Below, one piece after another: positions 29,823 to 39,849 of a stretch of 64,000 nucleotides of DNA. The first letter of the stretch is position 1. Every line of letters starts with the position of its first letter. The stretch is from Leclercia adecarboxylata (GTDB lineage: Bacteria; Pseudomonadota; Gammaproteobacteria; Enterobacterales; Enterobacteriaceae). Under the pieces are notes generated by a model. That model did no database searches and was not told the DNA's origin. It saw nothing but the letters and a program-made list of their open reading frames with translations. Where the stretch lies: the NCBI GenBank assembly GCA_901472455.1, contig LR590464.1, positions 124,001 through 188,000 of the forward strand, read 5' to 3'. The position numbers were made by a program, and so were the translations under genes.

Positions 29823-30798
29823 TCAGGGTTTGGCCTGCGGATTAACGCAGTTTTTATCGACCTTGCCCTGCAGGGCGTCGATCAGGTTATCCACTGCACA
29901 GGCCGCCATGTTGTAGCGCGTCTCATGCGTTGCAGAGCCAATGTGCGGCAGCGCCACGACGTTGGGCAGCTTCAGCAATTCTGAGCTGGCCGGTAGCGGC
30001 TCCTGCTCAAACACATCCAGCCCCGCCGCGTGGATCTCACCGTTTTTCAGCGCCGCAATCAGCGCCTGCTCATCCACCACTGGCCCGCGTCCCGCATTGA
30101 TAAAGATGGCGGATTTCTTCATCTTCTCAAACTGCGCTTTACCCATCAGATGATGCGTCTCATCGGTCAGCGGCAGGATCAGGCAGACAAAGTCCGCTTC
30201 CTGCAACAGGGTATCCAGCTCACAGTAGCGTGCGTTGAAACGCTCCTCTGCTTCTTTATGCTGGCGGCGTGCGTTGTAGAGGATCGGCATGTTGAAACCG
30301 AAGTGGGCGCGCTGCGCCAGCGCCAGACCGATACGACCCATCCCAACGATACCCAGCGTTTTTGCCGTGCACGTCGGTGCCAAACCAGTCCGGGCCGATG
30401 CTTTTGGTCCATTCCCCGGCTTTAACGCGTTCGGCCACTTCCACCACCCGACGCGCGCTGCTGAGCACCAGCGCCATCAACGTATCGGCCACGGTTTCGG
30501 TCAGTACGGTTGGCGTGTGCATCAGCAGAACGTTACGGGCATTCAGCGCATCGACGTCGAAGTTGTCATAGCCCACCGAAATGGTGGAGGTCGCACGAAG
30601 CTTCGGCATTTTTTCCAGCAGCGCGGCATCCACTTTTTCGCTGGAGCCGAGCAGCCCGACGGCACCCGCGAAGGCGTCAGCATGCTGCTGTACCGTCTCT
30701 GGGCTGAGGTTGTTGACCCGGGTGACGGTGAAATGATTTTCAAGGCGCTGCTGTAACGCATCAGGCAGGGCTTTATACAAAATGACGGACGGCTTCAT
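29823..30798 (-). CDS. ghrB: 2-ketoaldonate / glyoxylate-hydroxypyruvate reductase GhrB (one frameshift)
   Basis: 324 aa when corrected, the K-12 length. D-2-hydroxyacid dehydrogenase using NADPH to reduce glyoxylate, hydroxypyruvate and 2-ketogluconate. Rossmann motif [16 protein letters not shown], substrate Arg/Glu/His triad in [42 protein letters not shown] region and [12 protein letters not shown]. An extra A near 30361 splits it at VHGKTLGIVG. Here it is the last gene of a kgu-type operon, 27 bp after the transporter stop, where it can serve as the KguD-like reductase; in K-12 no kgu genes precede it. Confidence 0.94.
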
Positions 30799-30825
30799 GC
30801 TAATCTCCGTTGTTATTTAAAGGGT

Positions 30826-32106
30826 TCAGGCGTGGCGTGCGCCGACGGGAATGTTTTGATTATTAGCAGGCTTAACAATCAAAGTAAGCCATACCGAGGC
30901 AAAAAGCGCCACCCCCATAAAGATGTACGAGGCCGACGGGCTGCCGGTTGCACCGTTCAGATACCCCACAAACCACGAACCGAAGAAGGAACCCAGCGCA
31001 CCCATGCTGTTGATCAGCGCCATCGCGCCGCCTGCTACGTTACGCGGCAGCATCTCCGGGATAATGGCAAAGAACGGACCATAAGGGGCGTACATGGCGG
31101 CACCGGCAATCACCAGCAGCGTATAGGAAACCCAGAAGTGGTTTGCCCCTACCGCCCACGAGCCGATAAAGGCGCAGGCAGCAATTAACAGCAGCGGCCA
31201 GACGAACAGCTTACGGTTTTGCAGCTTATCCGATGCCCATGAGACTACGATCATGGCGATGGTCGCCGCCAGATAGGGTACGGAAGAGAGCCAGCCCACC
31301 TCGACCATACCGAGGTTATCGCCCGCGCTACGGATGATGGACGGCAGCCACAGGACAAAACCGTAAACCCCGATGCTCCAGGTGAAGTACTGCATGCACA
31401 GCAGGATCACGTTGCGTGAACGGAAGGCTTCACCGTAATTACGTACCGCTTTCAGCCCCTGCTGCTCTTTATCCAGCTGCGCCTGCAGCGCCGCTTTTTC
31501 ATCTTCCGACAGCCATTTGGCCTGTGCGGGTTTGTCTTTTACCAGTACCCACCAGCAGAAGGCCCAGATCACCGCCGGAACGCCTTCAATAATGAACATT
31601 TCGCGCCAGCCGAAAGACTGGATCAGATACCCGGAGACCACCGACATCCACAGCACCGTCACCGGATTACCGAGAATAAGGAAGGTATTGGCGCGCGAGC
31701 GTTCGGATTTGGTAAACCAGTTGCTAATGTAGATCAGCATCGCGGGCATTACCGCCGCTTCCACCACGCCGAGGATAAAGCGAATGGCCGCCAGCGCTGG
31801 GATATTATTCACCACCCCGGTGAGGGAAGCACAGGCACCCCAGAGGATCAGGCAGATAAAGATCAGTTTGCGCACGCTGCGGCGTTCGGCAATAAATCGC
31901 GCCGGGGATCTGGAAGAAGAAGTAGCCGAGGAAGAAGAGGGCACCCAGCAGCGAGGAGACGCCTTTGTGATCCCCAGATCTTCGGTAATGCCTGCGGCGG
32001 ATGCGAAGCTGAAGTTTGCGCGGTCGAGATACGCCAGGCTGTACGTGATGAACACGACAGGCATGATGTACCACCAGCGTTTTACTGCATTTGTTGCACT
32101 GTTCAT
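30826..32106 (-). CDS. MFS transporter, 2-ketogluconate type (KguT-like)
   Basis: 426 aa, 12 transmembrane segments, anion:cation symporter branch of the MFS. N-terminus WWYIMPVVFITYSLAYLDRANF is typical of sugar-acid (gluconate, galactonate, ketogluconate) carriers; GVVEAAVMPAMLIYISNWF and the charged central loop LSEDEKAALQAQLDKEQQ agree. A compensating indel pair near 31975 and 31905 scrambles about 24 residues (expected SSLLGALFFLGYFFFQIPGA) without breaking the ORF. The substrate is inferred from kinase, isomerase-like and reductase neighbours. Confidence 0.82.
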   Translation of the reverse strand: MNSATNAVKRWWYIMPVVFITYSLAYLDRANFSFASAAGITEDLGITKASPRCWVPSSSSATSSSRSPARFIAERRSVRKLIFICLILWGACASLTGVVNNIPALAAIRFILGVVEAAVMPAMLIYISNWFTKSERSRANTFLILGNPVTVLWMSVVSGYLIQSFGWREMFIIEGVPAVIWAFCWWVLVKDKPAQAKWLSEDEKAALQAQLDKEQQGLKAVRNYGEAFRSRNVILLCMQYFTWSIGVYGFVLWLPSIIRSAGDNLGMVEVGWLSSVPYLAATIAMIVVSWASDKLQNRKLFVWPLLLIAACAFIGSWAVGANHFWVSYTLLVIAGAAMYAPYGPFFAIIPEMLPRNVAGGAMALINSMGALGSFFGSWFVGYLNGATGSPSASYIFMGVALFASVWLTLIVKPANNQNIPVGARHA

Positions 32107-32176
32107 AGGCTTGCCTCTGTGATTGAGGGGGTAACCGCCGCTGTCTGTAGGGGTACAGGGTGGTCTGTTTGTTTAT

Positions 32177-32215
32177 TTCCTCTCCCCTGTGGGGAGAGAG
32201 CCAGAGCGAGGGGAC
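32177..32215. repeat. CCCTCTCC-type palindromic repeat
   Basis: CCTCTCCCCTGTGGGGAGAG plus GAGCGAGGGGAC in the kinase-transporter gap of the kgu operon; same family as the 35.1-35.5 kb cluster. Confidence 0.6.
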
Positions 32216-33156
32216 TTATGCTTCCAGTTGTTCTCGCGTCGGTAATCCTTCGCTGTCGCCCTGAACCTGAATCGCCAGCGAGCCGATGATATTGCCGCGG
32301 GTGATGGCCTGATGAAGCGTTTTACCTTCCAGCAGAGCACTGACCACGCCCACGGCAAAACCGTCTCCAGCGCCGACGGTGTCGACAACGTTCTCGACCT
32401 TCACCGCTGCCACGGCACCTTGCTCGCCGTCGACGGTTTTAAACCAGGCGCCGTCGGCCCCCGGTTTTCAGGATCACGGCCTTCACGCCCCGGTTCAGAT
32501 AAAAATCAGCAATTCCTTCCGGCGTCTTTTCCCCGGTCAGGATCTGGCCCTCTTTCACGCCGGGTAATACCCAGTCGGCCTGGAAGGCGAGGTGGTTCAG
32601 CTTCTCCACCATCTCCGCTTCGCTTTTCCACAGCACCGGGCGCAGGTTCGGATCGAAAGAGATCGTCTTGCCCGCCGCTTTCATTGCGCCGGCAGCGTGA
32701 TCGAGCAGGGCGTAAGAGCTGTGGGACAACGCTGCCGCCACGCCGCTTCAAATGGAGATGCCTTGCTGCGGTAAACCAGACCGGGTTGAAATCCTCTACC
32801 GACAGGTGGCTGGCTGCCGAGCCTTTACGGAAATACTCCACGATGGGATCGGTTCCATCGGTGACCTTCGATTTAAGCTGAAAGCCCGTTGGATAACGGC
32901 CATCCAGGGTCACGCCTGCGGTCTCGATCCCCTCTTTTTTCAGGGTGTCGAGCACAAACTGGCCGAAGCTGTCATTGCCGACGCGGCTCACCCAGCCCAC
33001 CTTCAGGCCGAGACGCGCCAGGCCGGTGGCGACGTTGAGTTCTGCACCGGCAACGCGCTTCATAAACTGATCGACGGCGCTAAGTTCGCCGGTCTTCGTG
33101 GCGACAAACATGGCCATGGCTTCGCCGATGGTGATGACATCCAGAGCATGCGGCAT
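32216..33156 (-). CDS. PfkB-family sugar acid kinase (KguK-like, two frameshifts)
   Basis: About 313 aa carbohydrate kinase. PfkB features: N-terminal ITIGEAMAMFVATKTGEL, substrate region GAELNVATGLARLGLKVGWV, and the C-terminal signature DTVGAGDGFAVG with the catalytic Asp. It resembles 2-keto-3-deoxygluconate and 2-ketogluconate kinases. Extra bases near 32754 and 32460 break the frame. It starts 5 bp after the upstream isomerase-like gene, whose last codons supply its GAGGAG ribosome site. Proposed reaction: 2-ketogluconate to its 6-phosphate, later reduced to 6-phosphogluconate. Confidence 0.82.
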
Positions 33157-33160
33157 GGCG

Positions 33161-33915
33161 TTACTCCTCGCGCAGTAAATTGACGTAATGACGGGTGACA
33201 GCCGTCAGGTCTTGGGCCTTCCAGCGGAAAACTCAATTCCGCGTGGGGCGTCGGCAGGTAGCTGATCCAGCAGCGCCTGCCAGCGGGTGCTGTCATGATC
33301 CGGCGGCACGGCGCGATACTGTTGCTGATGGGGAACGGCGGCTTTTACATGAATATAGCTGACCGCAGGTGCCAGATGCTTCGCCGCCTCTTCCGGTGAT
33401 TCTCCCACCCACAACCAGTTGCCCATATCAAAGGTCAGGTTCACCGGGAGATTCATCACCCGGCAGGCAGCTTTGAAACGCTGCATGGGGGCCAGCTGGC
33501 CATAGTTCGTCTGGTCGTTTTCCACCACCAGCGTCATGCCGGTTTCATCCAGCAGGGCACGCAGCGCATCGAGCTGCTTGCCTATCGCTGAAATGACCGG
33601 AGGGAGACTTTCAGCCACAGGGCATTGAGCGTCGCGGCTTCTTCAAGATAGCGGGGCAGCATGGGGTTGAGGATGCCATCCGGGGTAAACAGGGCATCGG
33701 GTGCGGAGTAGCAGGCCAGCAGGCCGAGCAGTTCAATGGAGCCAGCCAGGAGTGGATAACGACGCCAGTTCGGCTTCGTTAAATAACTCCCCGGCGGATC
33801 TCGACCCCGTCGGCACCCGCACCGGCGATCACGTGCAGGATGGCGCGTTGCCCCCGGCTTCACGCACTTTGTCAGCGCCATACGCGGCGGTGACAACAAT
33901 AATTTTTCTGCCCAT
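33161..33915 (-). CDS. Sugar phosphate isomerase/epimerase-like protein (KguE-like, frameshifted)
   Basis: About 250 aa AP-endonuclease-2/TIM-barrel family, the xylose isomerase-like fold. Readable sections: GRKIIVVTAAYGADKVREAG, GAGADGVEIRRELFNEAELA, ETGMTLVVENDQTNYG, LTFDMGNWLWVGESPEEAAKH, VSYIHVKA. Metal-ligand-type Glu, Asp and His occur in these. Indels near 33842, 33790, 33600 and 33229; correction of the last restores the end LTAVTRHYVNLLREE with stop at 33161-33163. First gene of the kgu-type operon, behind the palindromic operator at 33956-33969. The catalytic role of KguE is not well defined in the family. Confidence 0.78.
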
Positions 33916-33955
33916 TGGTGGACTCCATCACGTAGCTGATACTCTTTACGCTAGA

Positions 33956-33969
33956 TGGAACCGGTTCCA
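33956..33969. promoter_or_regulatory. PtxS-like operator upstream of kguE-type gene
   Basis: Perfect 14-bp palindrome TGGAACCGGTTCCA, 41 bp before the first gene of the operon. It differs by two symmetric bases from TGAAACCGGTTTCA, the operator reported for the LacI-family regulator PtxS of Pseudomonas kgu genes. Adjacent to a LacI-type gene, so very likely its binding site. Confidence 0.75.
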
Positions 33970-34017
33970 AAGAAAAGTTCAGGGATGCTGGATTTATGAT
34001 CGCCATCACGAAGGGGG

Positions 34018-35038
34018 TTATCGGGCCGTGGAACCGCGGACGATCAGCTCGCCGGAGAAGACCTGCTCGCGCACCGCATCATTGGCGCCATTGATCCGGC
34101 GGACCACCTGCTCGACAGCGGCGAAACCAATCTGCCAGGTGGGCTGCTTGAGGGTGGTGATGCCCACGCCTGCCAGCTCGGGCCCACTCCAGCTCGTCAA
34201 AGCCCAGCAGGCCAATGTCGCTCCCCCAGTGCAGACCAATGCGCTTCAGCGACCGGGCGACCTGCAGCGTTAACGCGCCGTTAGCGGAAATGACGGCTTT
34301 GCGCATCCCGCGATGGCGGGTGTGAAACTGGCGCAGGGCGTTGTCCAGCTGCTCAGACTCGTGAAGGGGAATTTCGACGTTTTCAGCCACCACGCCAGTA
34401 TAGCGGGCAAGGGTGGTGCGAAAGGCGGTCAGGCGTTCGCGGCGGGTGTTGACCATCCCCAGGGGTTCGCTCAGGAACAGGATCGCTTCAAAGCCTTGTT
34501 CAATAAGGTGTTCGGTGGCGGTGGTGGCGGCCTGGGTGTTATCCAGCCCCACCACATCGCAGGCGAAATCGGGAATTTTACGGTCAATCAGCACCATCGG
34601 CAGGGCAGACTGTTGCAGGCGGTTCAGTCCCTCTTCGCGCATCCCGACGGCGTTAACCACAATGCCTTCCACCTGATAACTGCGCAGCAGATCGAGATAG
34701 TGCAGCTCCTGGTCGACTTCGTTGTTGGTGTTACACACCAGCGGGGTAAAGCCTTTTTCCCGGCAGGCGGCTTCGATGCCGCTGAGGACATTCACAGAGT
34801 AGGGATTGGTGATATCGGCGATGATCAGGCCGATCAGGCGCGTGCGGCCATGCTTCAGGCCACGGGCCATCAGACTGGGGCGGTAATCGAGTTCGGCGAT
34901 AGCCTGTTCAATACGGGCCAGCAGCGCGTCGGACAGCAGGTGTTTTTCGCCGTTGAGATAACGGGAAATGCTGGTTTTTACCGGTTTTTGCGGCTTTTCG
35001 CCACGTCGCTGGATGGTGGGCCGTGTTGATTTGCTCAT
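34018..35038 (-). CDS. LacI-family repressor, PtxS-like (frameshifted)
   Basis: About 338 aa. N-terminal LacI HTH and hinge: RPTIQDVAKSAKTGKTSISRY after correcting three extra bases near 34983-35010, then LNGEKHLLSDALLARIEQAI and DYRPSLMARGLKHGRT. The periplasmic-binding-type domain follows (LIIADITNPYSVNVLSGIEA, GFDELEWAELAGVGITTLKQ). A further extra base lies near 34183. Upstream of and codirectional with the kgu-type genes, with a PtxS-type operator between, so it probably represses them until 2-ketogluconate or a derivative binds. AAGGACA precedes the start. Confidence 0.85.
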
Positions 35039-35082
35039 CGCTGATGTCCTTGCTTAGGGTGAGCATACCTTAACGCGAAAAT

Positions 35083-35108
35083 GCCCGGTGGCGCTACGCT
35101 TACCGGGC
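35083..35108. repeat. REP element upstream of LacI gene
   Basis: GCCCGGTGGCGCTACGCTTA then CCGGGC: REP-type hairpin at the edge of a larger repeat cluster. Confidence 0.65.
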
Positions 35109-35123
35109 CTGGGGAGTGTGCGG

Positions 35124-35495
35124 CCTGATGCCCTCACCCCGGCCCTCTCCCACAGGGAGAGGGTTAGGGCGAGGGGAAATTGCTACAGCCTGATGCCCTC
35201 ACTCCGGCCCTCTCCCATAGGAGAGGGAGAAAACTATCCCGAGCACGGTCTGTCCTCTCTCCCCAAAGGGGAGAGGAAGAAAACCACACCGCGCACGGTC
35301 TGTCCTCTCTCCCTAAAGGGGAGAGGAAGAAAACCACACCGCGCACGGTCTGTCCTCTCTCCCTAAAGGGGAGAGGAAGAAAACCACACCGCGCACGGTC
35401 TGTCCCCTCTCCCCTTTGGGGAGAGGGTTAGGGTGAGGGGAAATCGCTACGGCCTGATGCCCTCACTCCGGCCCTCTCCCACGAGGAGAGGGTGC
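35124..35495. repeat. Cluster of CCCTCTCC palindromes around a 50-bp tandem array
   Basis: Fills most of the 498 bp gap between the LacI gene and yiaD. Three related elements starting GCCTGATGCCCTCAC (near 35125, 35190 and 35450), each with a CCCTCTCCC hairpin, flank four contiguous 50-bp units at 35231, 35281, 35331 and 35381. Units two and three are identical; the first and last are diverged. Each unit contains CCTCTCTCCCTAAAGGGGAG, a hairpin, and ACACCGCGCACGGTCTG. There are no unique spacers. No gene is supported here; apparent ORFs come from the repeat. Confidence 0.85.
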
Positions 35496-35502
35496 AAACA
35501 TT

Positions 35503-35528
35503 AAAAACGGCAACCAGGTTGCCGTTTT
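35503..35528 (-). terminator. yiaD terminator
   Basis: Read on the minus strand: ACGGCAAC-CTG-GTTGCCGT with a following T run, 9 bp after the yiaD stop. Confidence 0.85.
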
Positions 35529-35536
35529 GCTTTTAC

Positions 35537-36200
35537 TTACTGCACCGGGCTTAAGGTGATCTCAACGCGACGGTTCTGCGCTTTGCCTTCTGCCGTGCTG
35601 TTGCTGGCGATCGGATTGGCCGGACCCATGCCGCTGGTGCGAATGCGATTTGCCGCAACGCTCTGAGTGATCAGCGCGCTGGCTACCGCGTCGGCACGCT
35701 GCTGGGAGAGACGCATGTTCAGGTCCTGGCTGCCGGTGCTGTCGGTATAACCCAGCACGTTCACCGCGGTTTTTTTCATACTCTTTCAGCACCATCGCCA
35801 CGCCGGTCAAGGTGTTGGCACCCTCAGGTTTCAGCGTCGCGCTATTGCTGTCGAAGGTCACGTTGTTCGGCATGTTCAGAATGATGTTATCGCCACTGCG
35901 GGTGACGCTTACGCCAGTCCCTTTCATTTTGTCGCGCAGCTTCGCTTCCTGCACGTCCATATAATAACCGGCACCGCCACCCAGCGCTGCGCCTGCTGCG
36001 GCACCAATCAGGGCACCTTTGCCGCGATCTTTTTTCGAGGAGGAGAGGACGCCAACGCCTGCCCCTACCAGGGAGCCGATACCAGCGCCAATGCCTGATT
36101 TACCCGCTTCGCGTTCGCCGGTGTAAGGGTTGGTGGTGCAGCCTGAAACAACCAGTGCGCCGCTGACTACGGCGGCAATCATAAGTGCGCTTTTTTTCAT
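35537..36200 (-). CDS. yiaD: OmpA-family lipoprotein YiaD (one frameshift)
   Basis: 220 aa when corrected (K-12 219). Lipobox VSGC at about residue 21, then a glycine-zipper region (GIGAGIGSLVGAGVGVL, ALIGAAAGAALGGGAGYYMD) and a C-terminal OmpA-like peptidoglycan-binding domain (LGYTDSTGSQDLNMRLSQQR, NRRVEITL). Outer membrane lipoprotein tethered to the wall; in E. coli a multicopy suppressor of bamB loss. An extra A in the run near 35772-35778 breaks the frame just before TAVNVLGYTD. Divergent from bisC. Confidence 0.93.
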
Positions 36201-36369
36201 CTTCTTTCCTTAAGCTTTTTTATTCTTTGCCACGACGGGCGTGGCGGTTGATTATGACGTGCAGTTACGGAGAAAATTCCGGGGATAACTCTTAAATTTG
36301 TGTCAAACCATAAACAGCCTCAATGAAGGCTGAAAAAAACCTGCAACCGGCAATCCAGGAGCACACGCT

Positions 36370-38699
36370 GTGACCACTTCTACAAAAACCATTCTGACGG
36401 CAAGCCCACTGGGGGCCCATGCTGGTCGAAACCGACGGCGACAAGGTGTTGTCATCCCGTGGCGCGTTGCCGACGCAACACCCTAACTCCTTGCAAACCG
36501 CGGTGCGCGACCAGGTGCACAGTAAAACTCGTGTGCGCTGGCCGATGGTGCGTAAGGGCTTTCTGGCGTCACCCGAAAATCCACAGGGGGTGCGTGGGCA
36601 GGATGAATTTGTGCGCGTCAGCTGGGATCAGGCGCTGGATCTCATCGATGCGCAGCATAAACGTATACGCGAGAGTTATGGCCCGTCGTCGATATTTGCC
36701 GGTTTCGTACGGCTGGCGCTCGAACGGTGTGCTGCACAAGGCGGCGACCCTGCTTCAGCGCTATATGAGCCTGGCGGGGGGCTACACCGGCCATCTGGGG
36801 GACTACTCCACCGGGGCGGCGCAGGCCATCATGCCCTATGTGGTGGGTGGCAACGAGGTGTACCAGCAGCAGACCAGCTGGCCACTGGTGCTGGAGCACA
36901 GCGAGGTGGTGGTGCTGTGGAGCGCTAACCCGCTCAACACCCTGAAAATTGCCTGGAACGCCAGCGACGAGCAGGGCATCCCCTATTTTGATGCGTTGCG
37001 TAAAAGTGGCAAACGCCTGATCTGTATCGATCCGATGCGCTCCGAAACCATGGATTTCTTTGGCGAGAGTGCCGAGTGGATCGCCCCGCATATGGGCACC
37101 GATGTGGCGATGATGCTGGGTATTGCCCATACGCTGGTGGAGAATGGCTGGCAGGATGAAGCCTTCCTTGCGCGTTGCACCAGCGGCTACGAGACATTTG
37201 CCGACTACCTTCTGGGCGCGACGGATGGCGTCGCCAAAACTGCTGAGTGGGCTGCCAATCTCTGCGGCGTTCCGGCAGAGAAGATCCGTGAACTGGCGGC
37301 ATTATTCCATAACAACACCACCATGCTGATGTCCGGGTGGGGTATGCAGCGCCAGCAGTTTGGCGAGCAGAAGCACTGGATGCTGGTCACTCTCGCGGCG
37401 ATGCTCGGCCAGATCGGTACCCCGGGCGGCGGCTTTGGTCTTTCATACCACTTTGCCAACGGCGGTAACCCGACCCGGCGCGCGGCGGTGCTGGCCTCCA
37501 TGCAGGGGTCGGTCAAAGGCGGTACGGATGCGGTGGATAAAATCCCGGTCGCCCGTATTGTCGAGGCGCTGGAAAACTCGGGTGGCTTCTATCAGCACAA
37601 CGGTCTGGATCGCCACTTCCCGGATATTCGCTTCGTCTGGTGGGCGGGCGGAGCCAACTTTACCCATCACCAGGACACTAATCGCCTGATCCGCGCCTGG
37701 CAAAAGCCGGAGCTGGTGGTGATCTCTGAGTGCTTCTGGACCGCGGCGGCGAAGCATGCCGATATTGTACTGCCGGCGACCACCTCGTTTGAACGTAATG
37801 ACATGACCATGACCGGCGATTACAGCAACCAGCATATGGTGCCGATGAAGCGGGTCGTGCCGCCGCGCGATGAAGCGCGTGATGATCTGGAGGTGTTTGC
37901 CGAACTGAGCGAGCGCTGGGAGCAGGGCGGGGGCGAGCGCTTTACCGAAGGCAAAACCGATCTGGAGTGGCTGGAGACCTTCTATCAGATCGCCGGGCAG
38001 CGTGGCGCGGCACAGGGGGTGACGTTAGCGCCCTTTGACGAGTTCTGGGAGGCCAACGCCATCGTCGAGATGCCAGCGTCCGACGAGAACGCGAAGTTTG
38101 TGCGTTTCGCCGATTTCCGTCGCGATCCCGAGAATCATCCGCTGAAAACCGAGAGCGGTAAAATTGTCATTCATTCTGAGCGCATCGCCAGCTTCAACTA
38201 TGCCGACTGTCCACCGCACCCGATGTGGCTGGAGCCGGACGAGTGGCAGGGTAATGCCGAGCCGGAACAGCTGCAGGTGCTCTCTGCTCACCCGGCGCAC
38301 CGTCTGCACAGCCAGCTGAACTACTCCTCTCTGCGCGATCAGTATGCGGTGGCCGGGCGCGAGCCGGTGACATTACACCCGGATGATGCGAAAGCGCGCG
38401 GCATTGCCGATGGCGACGTGGTGCGCGTCTGGAACCATCGCGGCCAGGTGCTGGCCGGAGCGGTGGTGAGCGACGGCATCAAGCCGGGAGTGATCTGTAT
38501 TCATCAGGGGGCATGGCCGGATCTGGATGCTGAGAATGGCGGAATTTGTAAGAACGGGGCGGTCAACGTGCTGACCAAAGATCTCCCCAGCTCGAAGCTG
38601 GGGAATGGCTGTGCGGGGAATACCGCGCTGGCGTGGCTGGAAAAATATCAAGGGCCGACGCTTACGCTGACGGCGTTTGATCCGCCTGCCAGCTCATAA
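36370..38699 (+). CDS. bisC: Biotin sulfoxide reductase BisC (two frameshifts)
   Basis: About 775 aa when corrected (K-12 777). Cytosolic molybdopterin oxidoreductase of the DMSO reductase family reducing biotin and methionine sulfoxides. Starts with GTG at 36370 after AGGAG. The Mo-ligand serine region [51 protein letters not shown] and the C-terminal molybdopterin dinucleotide-binding part ([16 protein letters not shown]) are visible; there is no Tat signal. Extra bases near 36405 and 36707. The 3' end overlaps yiaC by 38 bp. Confidence 0.95.
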
Positions 38700-39108
38700 G
38701 CCAGGTCGGGTGTTGGGTATCTTCCTGCCAGGCGCTGTCTTCAATACGAAAGCCTGAGCATGGTAGAAATTCACCGCCCGACTGTTCTTCTGGTAAAACC
38801 TCCAGGCTTAACGACGGGTAGCGCTGCTGCACATGGTGGATCAGTGCGTGCCCGATCCCCTGTCCGGCATAAGCCGGTTCGACAAACAGCGCGCCGACAT
38901 AGGCTGACTGCATCACGCTGATAAAGCCGCGAAGCTGGCCTTTCTCTTCCCACACCCAGGTCTCTGCTGATGGCAGGTAGACCTCCCGCACCACCGGCTC
39001 GCTCTCCTGCCAGTACTGCGCATCAATAAATGGATGGGCCACGGTGGTGCTCTCCAGCCAGAGAGCCAGCAGTGGTTCGACATCGTCATTGAGCCATTTG
39101 CGGATCAT
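38662..39108 (-). CDS. yiaC: GNAT N-acetyltransferase YiaC
   Basis: 148 aa (K-12 146). GNAT fold: [41 protein letters not shown] and the acetyl-CoA loop of the type Q/R-x-x-G-x-G/A in [17 protein letters not shown]. In E. coli YiaC acetylates protein lysines. Residues about 101-116 ([15 protein letters not shown]) look scrambled by a compensating indel pair near 38800 and 38755; the other frame gives [15 protein letters not shown], close to K-12. It overlaps tag by 23 bp and runs into the end of convergent bisC. Confidence 0.9.
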   Translation of the reverse strand: MIRKWLNDDVEPLLALWLESTTVAHPFIDAQYWQESEPVVREVYLPSAETWVWEEKGQLRGFISVMQSAYVGALFVEPAYAGQGIGHALIHHVQQRYPSLSLEVLPEEQSGGEFLPCSGFRIEDSAWQEDTQHPTWLMSWQADQTPSA

Positions 39109-39669
39109 CTTGACCTCCTGGATGGCAGTAGCAGGACGTGACGTGATCGTTGACCAGCCCGCAGGCCTGCATAAAGGAGTAAACAGATGGTGGTGCCGAC
39201 GAACTTAAAGCCACGCTTTTTCAGCGCCTTCGACAGGGCATCTGACGCGGGCGTAAGAGGTGGGGATCCCGGCGAGTGTCGCCGCCTGGGTCACCTGTGG
39301 AGTGTTATCGACAAAGGACCAGACGAAATCGCAGAACCGCTCGCCATTCTCCTCCATCGCTAAATAGGCCCGGGCGTTGCCAATAATGGCTTCGATTTTG
39401 CCGCGATGGCGAATGATCCCCGCATCCAGCACTAACCTGTCGACGTCGGCGGTGGTCATCCCGGCGACAAGGACCGGATCGAACTGGTGGAAGGCGCGGC
39501 GGTAGTTTTCCCGTTTTTTAAGCACGGTGATCCAGGATAACCCGGCCTGCTGGCCCTCAAGGCAGATCATCTCAAACAAATTCTTTCCGTCAGTTTCCGG
39601 CACGCCCCACTCTGTATCGTGATAGGCGATGTAGAGTGGATCCTGGCTAACCCAGCCACAACGTTGCAT
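39086..39669 (-). CDS. tag: DNA-3-methyladenine glycosylase I (frameshifted)
   Basis: About 193 aa (K-12 Tag 187). Base-excision repair enzyme removing 3-methyladenine. Start MQRCGWVSQDPLYIAYHDTEWG with the Zn-ligand Cys and His near the N-terminus, then GLSWITVLKKRENYRRAF and AGIIRHRGKIEAIIGNARAY; the far end reads ALKKRGFKFVGTTICYSFMQACGLVNDH with the other zinc ligands. Indels near 39242 and 39182. Upstream in-frame codons to 39711 are unlikely to be used. Translationally linked to yiaC, whose start lies inside tag. Confidence 0.93.
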
Positions 39670-39849
39670 CGGTTGTCTCCCTTGTTGCTCCTGAAATTTC
39701 AAAAATTTCAATCGACCCGGCTTGACGTGTCATCTAAAGAGACAATAGTTAATACAGGCTGATACGCAACATTCTTCATGTAACCGCGTAGCCTCACTAT
39801 AAACAATCACAAATATCGCCGAATTCGGCTCTTCTCTGGAGTCGCTTTG

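Noticed and set aside
30826..32106. A novel 24-residue region in the KguT-like carrier
   Set aside because: The odd stretch rich in Ser and Arg is a frameshift artefact; the neighbouring frame gives a normal transmembrane helix.
35231..35430. CRISPR-like array of regular repeats
   Set aside because: The 50-bp units are directly contiguous with no unique spacers and no cas genes; they are part of a palindromic repeat cluster.
35088..35431. Two overlapping 80-90 codon ORFs with internal peptide repeats near 35.1-35.4 kb
   Set aside because: They are translations of the tandem palindromic DNA repeat in several frames and strands, without ribosome sites.
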